From contig JAKDNE010000097.1 of assembly GCA_030451965.1 (NCBI GenBank), positions 1 through 9,822 of the forward strand: a stretch of 9,822 nucleotides of DNA. The letters run 5' to 3'. Position numbers and translations under genes: made by a program. The notes below the pieces were generated by a model. That model did no database searches. It was not told the DNA's origin and saw only the letters and a program-made list of their open reading frames with translations. The DNA comes from Brachybacterium sp. Lineage in GTDB: Bacteria; Actinomycetota; Actinomycetes; Actinomycetales; Dermabacteraceae. Of the stretch, positions 5,980-9,822 are shown one piece after another (the first letter of the stretch is position 1; the number at the start of each line of letters is the position of its first letter).

Positions 5980-7587
5980 TCAGTAGACGAGGTCGACGGC
6001 GTGGATGGAGCGCGCATTGATCGCGGCGCCGAGCTCCTCGGCGAACTCGCGGTCGACGGACTCATCGAGGTCCAGGACGACCAGCGCCTCGGCACCGCGG
6101 GCGCTGCCGGCGCGGGAGACCTGCATGCCGGCGATGTTGACCCCGGCCTCGCCGAGCCGGAGCCCGTAGGTGCCGATCAGGCCCGGACCGTCCTCGTAGC
6201 GGATGATCAGCAGGTGGTCGCTCAGCGGCACGTCCAGCGCATGCCCGAAGACCTCGGTGAGCTTGTGCTCCTGGTCCACGCCGCTGAGGGTGCCGGAGAC
6301 CGTGACGACCTCGCCGTTGCGCAGGCTGCCGCGCAGGCTGACGACGTTGCGGAAGCGCTCGGAGGACTCGTCGGTGACCAGCTGCACGGTGATGCCGCGC
6401 TCTTCGGCGAGGACGGGCGCATTGACGTAGCTGACCTGCTCGGTGACCACCGAGCGGAACACACCACGCAGCGCGGAGAGCTTGAGCGCGGTGACATCGC
6501 GGGAGGCGATCTCGCCGTGCACCTCGATGTCCAGCACCTCAGGCAGCTCGCCCGCCAGCGTCGTGAACAGCTGGCCGAGCCGGTCCGCGAGCGCCACGCC
6601 GGGACGGACCAGATCGTCGATCGCTCCGCCGGCGACGTTCACCGCATCGGGCACGAGCTCACCGGCCAGTGCCAGACGCACGGACTTCGCGACCGCGACG
6701 CCGGCCTTCTCCTGCGCCTCGGCGGTGGAGGCACCCAGGTGCGGGGTGAGGGTGACATTGTCGAGCTCGAGCAGCGCCTTCGCGGTCTCGGAGGCGGCCG
6801 GCGGCTCGGAGGAGTACACATCCAGCGCGGCCGCAGCGATCTGGCCGGTGGTGAGCGCCTCGTGGAGCGCCAGCTCGTCGATCAGGCCGCCGCGGGCGGC
6901 GTTGACCACGTGGAGGGACTGCTTGGCCAGCGCGAACTGCTCGGCACCGATCAGCCCGGTGGTCTCGGGGGTCTTGGGCATGTGCACCGTGACCACATCG
7001 GATTCACGCATCAGCTCATCGAGCTCGACCACGCGGGCATTGAGCTCAGCGGCACGGGCGTGGTGGACGTAGGGATCGTAGGCGAGCAGCTCGACACCGA
7101 ACGGCGCCAGGCGCTCGGCGACCAGCTGGCCGATGCGGCCGAAGCCCACCACGCCGACGGTCTTGCCCAGCAGCTCGACGCCGGCGAACTGCTTGCGCTC
7201 CCACTTCCCGGCCTTCACCGAGGCATCAGCACGACCGAGGTTGCGCAGCGAGGCCAGGATCAGCGCGACCGCGAGCTCGGCGGCCGAGGTGATGTTCGAG
7301 GTCGGGGCGTTGATGACCATGACACCCGCGGTGGTGGCGGCGGGCACGTCCACGTTGTCCAGTCCCACGCCCGCGCGGGCGACGACCTTCAGCCGCTGGG
7401 CAGCGGCGTAGACCTCGGCGTCGACCTGGGTCGCGGAGCGGACCAGGAGCGCGTCGGCATCCCTCACCGCCTCCAGGAGCGCGCCACGGTCGGTGCCGTC
7501 CACGCTCCTGACCTCGATCTCGGACCCCAGGACCTCGACGGTCGCGGGCGACAGCTCTTCGGCGATGAGCACGACAGGACGCGTCAC
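5980..7587 (-). CDS. serA: D-3-phosphoglycerate dehydrogenase
   Basis: A 535-residue NAD-dependent enzyme oxidising 3-phosphoglycerate to phosphohydroxypyruvate, the first step of serine synthesis. It has the long actinobacterial architecture: a split substrate domain (about 1-95 and 285-315), a Rossmann domain with GFGRIG (148-153), an intervening allosteric domain (about 315-450) and a C-terminal ACT domain (about 457-535) with DGPGLIGTYGLRLGEAGVNI. Catalytic residues are R232 (NAARGG), E261 (SSEPP) and H283 (TPHLGAST). Serine feedback inhibition through the ACT domain is expected for this type. I chose the GTG at 7585-7587 because GGAGGAG stands 5 nt before it and the protein then begins TRPVVLIAEELS as in the family. 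An upstream ATG at 7626 would place that ribosome site inside the coding region. serA heads the leuB-ilvE-cimA operon. Confidence 0.95.
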   Translation of the reverse strand: MTRPVVLIAEELSPATVEVLGSEIEVRSVDGTDRGALLEAVRDADALLVRSATQVDAEVYAAAQRLKVVARAGVGLDNVDVPAATTAGVMVINAPTSNITSAAELAVALILASLRNLGRADASVKAGKWERKQFAGVELLGKTVGVVGFGRIGQLVAERLAPFGVELLAYDPYVHHARAAELNARVVELDELMRESDVVTVHMPKTPETTGLIGAEQFALAKQSLHVVNAARGGLIDELALHEALTTGQIAAAALDVYSSEPPAASETAKALLELDNVTLTPHLGASTAEAQEKAGVAVAKSVRLALAGELVPDAVNVAGGAIDDLVRPGVALADRLGQLFTTLAGELPEVLDIEVHGEIASRDVTALKLSALRGVFRSVVTEQVSYVNAPVLAEERGITVQLVTDESSERFRNVVSLRGSLRNGEVVTVSGTLSGVDQEHKLTEVFGHALDVPLSDHLLIIRYEDGPGLIGTYGLRLGEAGVNIAGMQVSRAGSARGAEALVVLDLDESVDREFAEELGAAINARSIHAVDLVY

Positions 7588-7592
7588 AGGAA

Positions 7593-7599
7593 CTCCTCC
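7593..7599 (-). promoter_or_regulatory. Ribosome binding site of serA
   Basis: GGAGGAG on the minus strand is 5 nt before the GTG at 7585-7587. It decides the start in favour of GTG over the in-frame ATG 39 nt upstream. Confidence 0.75.
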
Positions 7600-7647
7600 A
7601 GTACGGATGATTGTCGTCGCACGCATCCTCGGGGGCGACGGGTACGG

Positions 7648-7668
7648 GGACAGCCTAAACCGCTGTCC
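7648..7668. promoter_or_regulatory. Perfect inverted repeat over the serA -10 box (candidate operator)
   Basis: GGACAGC (7648-7654) and GCTGTCC (7662-7668) are perfect 7-bp arms around a 7-nt AT-richer spacer. The repeat covers the putative -10 hexamer at 7652-7657. A dimeric repressor bound here would block RNA polymerase. The sequence does not match a binding site I can name. Confidence 0.45.
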
Positions 7669-7681
7669 GCCATACGGTCAG
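7652..7681 (-). promoter_or_regulatory. Probable promoter of the serA-leuB-ilvE-cimA unit
   Basis: On the minus strand CTGACC (7676-7681) and TAGGCT (7652-7657) are separated by 18 nt. CTGACC matches the -35 consensus in 4 of 6 positions, and TAGGCT fits the TAnnnT form common for actinobacterial -10 boxes. Transcription would start near 7645, giving a leader of about 57 nt before serA. The position after the ilvC hairpin supports a separate unit. No experimental evidence is available. Confidence 0.5.
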
Positions 7682-7700
7682 CACAGTCAGGATGCGAGAC

Positions 7701-7710
7701 ACCGATCGGT
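7701..7710. repeat. 10-bp palindrome upstream of the serA promoter
   Basis: ACCGATCGGT is a perfect palindrome between the ilvC hairpin and the serA -35 box, centred about 60 nt before the presumed transcription start. It may be a regulator site or chance in GC-rich DNA. Confidence 0.25.
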
Positions 7711-7716
7711 CCACGA

Positions 7717-7755
7717 CAACGGCGGGTGCACCTGGAGGAGGTGCACCCGCCGTTG
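7717..7755 (-). terminator. Strong hairpin after ilvC, probable terminator
   Basis: A perfect 17-bp inverted repeat (7717-7733 and 7739-7755) with a 5-nt loop begins 17 nt after the ilvC stop codon. The arms are GC-rich with GGTGCACC-type cores. No T-run follows on the minus strand (next bases TCGTGG), which is common for actinobacterial hairpin terminators. It separates ilvBNC from the serA unit. It might allow partial read-through or protect the ilvC mRNA 3' end instead. Confidence 0.75.
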
Positions 7756-7772
7756 CGGAGAAGGACGAGCGA

Positions 7773-8804
7773 TCAGCGCGCAGCGCTGCCCTCGACGTAG
7801 TCCGAGTCGATCGCCTGGGCGCTCCAGGAGAACATCTTGCGCAGATCCCGGCCGACCACCTCGATCTGATGCTTCGCCTCGGTCTCGCGAAGCTCCTTGA
7901 ACTCGGGGGCGCCGGCGTCCTGATCGTCGATGAAGCGCTTGGCGAAGGCACCGCTCCGGATGTCCGCGAGGACCTCCTTCATGGCCTTCTTGGTGTCGGC
8001 GTTCACGACCCGCGGGCCGGAGACGTAGTCGCCGTACTCGGCGGTGTCGGAGATCGACCAGCGCTGCTTGGCGATGCCGCCCTCGAACATGAGATCGACG
8101 ATCAGCTTGAGCTCGTGGAGCACCTCGAAATAGGCGATCTCTGGCTGGTAGCCCGCCTCGGCGAGGGTCTCGAAGCCGGCCTGGACCAGGTGGCTCATGC
8201 CGCCGCAGAGCACGGCCTGCTCACCGAACAGGTCGGTCTCGGTCTCCTCGGTGAAGGTGGTCTTGATGACTCCGGCGCGGGTGCCGCCGATGCCCTTGGC
8301 GTAGGAGAGCGCCAGGTCCCAGGCGGAGCCGCTGGCATCCTGCTCGACCGCGACGATGTCCGGGATGCCGCGGCCGGCGACGTACTCGCGGCGCACGGTG
8401 TGGCCAGGAGCCTTCGGAGCGATCAGCAGCACGTCCACGCCCGCGGGGACCTCGATGTAGCCGAAGCGGATGTTGAAGCCGTGGGCGAAGGCGAGCGCCT
8501 TGCCCTCGCCCAGATGCGGCTGGATGGACTCGGCGTAGACCTTCCGCTGGTCCTGGTCGGGGGTGAGGATCATGATGAGGTCCGCCCACTCGGCGACCTC
8601 GGCCACAGTGCCGACGACCAGACCCTCCTCCTGGGCCTTGGCGGCGGACTTCGAGCCCTCCCGCAGACCGACCCGGACCTCGACGCCGCTGTCGCGCAGG
8701 TTCAGCGCGTGGGCGTGGCCCTGGGAGCCGAAGCCGACGACGGCGACCTTCTTGCCCTGGATGATGGACAGGTCGGCATTGTCGTCGTAGAAGATCTCAG
8801 CCAC
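7773..8804 (-). CDS. ilvC: Ketol-acid reductoisomerase (class I, NADPH type)
   Basis: A 343-residue enzyme that rearranges and reduces acetolactate and acetohydroxybutyrate to the dihydroxy acids of valine/leucine and isoleucine synthesis. The N-terminal Rossmann domain (about 1-182) has VVGFGSQGHAHALNLRDSG (22-40) and the cofactor loop GLREGSKS (46-53), whose R and S residues are typical for NADPH. H108 lies in AFAHGFNIRFG. The C-terminal knotted domain supplies Mg ligands D191 and E195 (ETDLFGEQAVLCGG) plus E227 and E231 (YFEVLHELKLIVDLM), with S252 contacting substrate. The length is that of the short class I form. The start is GTG (8802-8804) with AGGAG at 8811-8815, 6 nt upstream. It is separated from ilvN by 90 nt and followed by a strong hairpin. 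Confidence 0.97.
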   Translation of the reverse strand: MAEIFYDDNADLSIIQGKKVAVVGFGSQGHAHALNLRDSGVEVRVGLREGSKSAAKAQEEGLVVGTVAEVAEWADLIMILTPDQDQRKVYAESIQPHLGEGKALAFAHGFNIRFGYIEVPAGVDVLLIAPKAPGHTVRREYVAGRGIPDIVAVEQDASGSAWDLALSYAKGIGGTRAGVIKTTFTEETETDLFGEQAVLCGGMSHLVQAGFETLAEAGYQPEIAYFEVLHELKLIVDLMFEGGIAKQRWSISDTAEYGDYVSGPRVVNADTKKAMKEVLADIRSGAFAKRFIDDQDAGAPEFKELRETEAKHQIEVVGRDLRKMFSWSAQAIDSDYVEGSAAR

Positions 8805-8842
8805 GATGTGCTCCTTCGTTGTGGGGTGCGGGCGACAGGGCG

Positions 8843-8848
8843 ATCCTA
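8843..8848 (-). promoter_or_regulatory. Possible internal -10 box before ilvC
   Basis: TAGGAT on the minus strand matches the -10 consensus in 4 of 6 positions and lies in the 90-nt ilvN-ilvC gap, about 39 nt before the ilvC start. No good -35 box is present. An internal ilvC promoter is possible but weakly supported. Confidence 0.25.
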
Positions 8849-8894
8849 TCCCCGAGTGTCTTACGTTGTGAGAGGCCGTCTCGGCTGGGGAGAT

Positions 8895-9479
8895 TCAGCC
8901 CAGCAGGCTGCGGTCGGTGATCGCGCGTCCACCCCGGCCGATGGCGACCTCGCCGGACTTCACGATCTCGCGGATGCCGAAGGACTCGAGCATCCCCAGC
9001 AGGGCGGAGAGCTTGTCCTGGGTGCCGGTGGCCTCGACGGTCACCGAATCGGCGGCCGCATCGACGACCTTGGCCCGGAACATCTGCACGATCTCCAGCA
9101 CCGAGGTCCGCGTCGCGTTGTCGGCGGTGACCTTGATGAGGATGAGCTCGCGCTGCACGGTCGAGCGCGCATCGAGCTGCACGATCTTGAGCACGTTGAC
9201 GAGCTTGTTGAGCTGCTTGGTGATCTGCTCGAGCCGGTGCTGCTCGACGTCGACGACCACCGTGATGCGGGAGATCTCCGGGTGCTCGGTCGGCCCGACC
9301 GCGAGCGAGGCGATGTTGTACCCGCGGCGGGAGAACAGCGCGGTGACGCGGGTGAGCGCGCCGGGCTTGTTCTCCACCAGGACCGAGAGGGTCTGGCTGC
9401 CGGGGGTCATCACGTAGTCCGTGGTGCTCGCCGCCGACTCGTTCTGTGTCGTGTTCTGGTTCGTCGGATTCGTGATCAT
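8895..9479 (-). CDS. ilvN: Acetolactate synthase small (regulatory) subunit
   Basis: A regulatory subunit of acetohydroxyacid synthase that stimulates IlvB and carries valine feedback inhibition. The ACT domain (about residues 29-103) begins TLSVLVENKPGALTRVTALFSRRGYNIASLAVG (30-62). The C-terminal half (about 108-194) has RELILIKVTAD, VVDAAADSVTVEATG and SFGIREIVKSGEVAIGRG, as in the long small-subunit class. The ATG at 9477-9479, 2 nt after the ilvB stop, gives 194 residues with about 25 polar, N/T-rich residues before the ACT domain. The ATG at residue 24 (MTPGSQTLSV) would give the usual family length, and a GTG at 9500 overlaps ilvB. None has a clear ribosome site. Start of ilvN directly at the ilvB stop suggests translational coupling of the two subunits. 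Confidence 0.95.
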   Translation of the reverse strand: MITNPTNQNTTQNESAASTTDYVMTPGSQTLSVLVENKPGALTRVTALFSRRGYNIASLAVGPTEHPEISRITVVVDVEQHRLEQITKQLNKLVNVLKIVQLDARSTVQRELILIKVTADNATRTSVLEIVQMFRAKVVDAAADSVTVEATGTQDKLSALLGMLESFGIREIVKSGEVAIGRGGRAITDRSLLG

Positions 9480-9481
9480 GA

Positions 9482-9822
9482 TCAGATGTCTCTCTCCCAC
9501 TCGGGGCTCATGCCCTGCGCGATCTGGATCTCGTCGTTGGAGACGCCGGACGGCACCATCGGCCAGACCATCGCGTCGGCACTGACGGTGAAGTCCACGA
9601 CCACGGGGCGGTCGTTGATCTCCATCGCCTGGGCGATGGTGGCGTCGATGTCCTCGTCGCGCTCACAGCGCAGTCCGGCGCAGCCATAGGCATCGGCCAG
9701 CTTGACGAAGTCCGGGACGCGCTGGGAGCCGTGCCCGGTGTTCAGCTCGGTGTTGGAGTAGCGCTGGTCATAGAACAGGTTCTGCCACTGGCGCACCATG
9801 CCGAGGCTGGAGTTGTTGATGA
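9482..9822 (-). CDS. ilvB: Acetolactate synthase large (catalytic) subunit, C-terminal part
   Basis: The last 112 residues of the thiamine-diphosphate-dependent catalytic subunit of acetohydroxyacid synthase, which makes acetolactate or acetohydroxybutyrate from pyruvate (plus 2-oxobutyrate). The visible part opens with INNSSLGMVRQWQNLFYDQ, the conserved stretch after the ThDP/Mg site, whose tryptophan corresponds to the W574 herbicide-contact position of plant enzymes. It continues with the RYSNTEL and PDFVKLADAYG stretches and ends PMVPSGVSNDEI in the usual form, with a TGA stop at 9482-9484. The 5' end and any leader or attenuator lie beyond the right edge. The stop is 2 nt from the preferred ilvN start. 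Confidence 0.96.
   Translation of the reverse strand, partial: INNSSLGMVRQWQNLFYDQRYSNTELNTGHGSQRVPDFVKLADAYGCAGLRCERDEDIDATIAQAMEINDRPVVVDFTVSADAMVWPMVPSGVSNDEIQIAQGMSPEWERDI

Noticed and set aside
5946..6095. Upstream extension of leuB to 6095
   Set aside because: It would overlap the serA C-terminus by more than 100 nt, and the extra residues are not LeuB-like. A strong ribosome site marks the ATG at 5945.
7588..7626. Upstream ATG start for serA
   Set aside because: The strong GGAGGAG would lie inside the coding region, and the 13 extra residues are not part of the family N-terminus.
5428..7800. 790-codon open frame on the plus strand
   Set aside because: It lies antisense to leuB and serA, and its product is a biased, Asp/Gly/Arg/Val-rich string without a family motif. 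Such frames arise from codon bias on the opposite strand of GC-rich genes.
7692..9689. 665-codon open frame on the plus strand
   Set aside because: It covers ilvC and ilvN in antisense, has low-complexity composition, and no domain is recognisable. The minus-strand genes are certain.
1..9822. CRISPR arrays, insertion sequences, tRNA/rRNA genes, prophage or toxin-antitoxin modules
   Set aside because: No regular direct repeats, transposase or integrase motifs, RNA-gene signatures or small paired ORFs were seen. Gene content and codon use are uniform and housekeeping in type.

Overview
The window comes from a GC-rich bacterial chromosome. GTG starts, strong GGAGG-type ribosome sites and the order ilvB-ilvN-ilvC-serA-leuB-ilvE-cimA point to an actinomycete, most likely Micrococcales (Brachybacterium-like). 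The taxon is inferred, not shown. Every supported gene is on the minus strand, so transcription runs from the right end (9822) to the left end (1). The long plus-strand open frames are GC-rich antisense shadows.

Layout in transcription order: the 3' end of ilvB (9482-9822, cut by the edge), ilvN (8895-9479) and ilvC (7773-8804) form the acetohydroxyacid synthase / ketol-acid reductoisomerase block. It ends in a perfect 17-bp hairpin (7717-7755). A new unit then starts from a probable promoter at 7652-7681, whose -10 lies inside a perfect inverted repeat. This unit holds serA (5980-7587), leuB (4848-5945), ilvE (3707-4798) and cimA (2053-3702), followed by a small double-ACT regulator-like gene (1460-2002). 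After a 248-nt intergenic region rich in inverted repeats comes a nitrate/nitrite MFS transporter gene of the NarK type (1-1211, its 3' end cut by the left edge).

The genes cooperate in branched-chain amino acid synthesis. IlvBN makes acetolactate or acetohydroxybutyrate, and IlvC reduces and isomerises it. CimA makes citramalate from pyruvate and acetyl-CoA, which with LeuB (and LeuCD encoded elsewhere) gives 2-oxobutyrate, a threonine-independent entry to isoleucine. LeuB also serves leucine synthesis, and IlvE performs the final transamination for all three amino acids. SerA starts serine synthesis, and the double-ACT protein may sense an amino acid. The narK-like gene is probably the edge of a separate nitrogen-metabolism locus.

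The coding content is ordinary housekeeping metabolism, and I see no new multi-gene system. The points worth a second look are non-coding: the ilvC 3' hairpin, the inverted repeat on the serA promoter, and the nested stem structure and inverted repeats upstream of narK.
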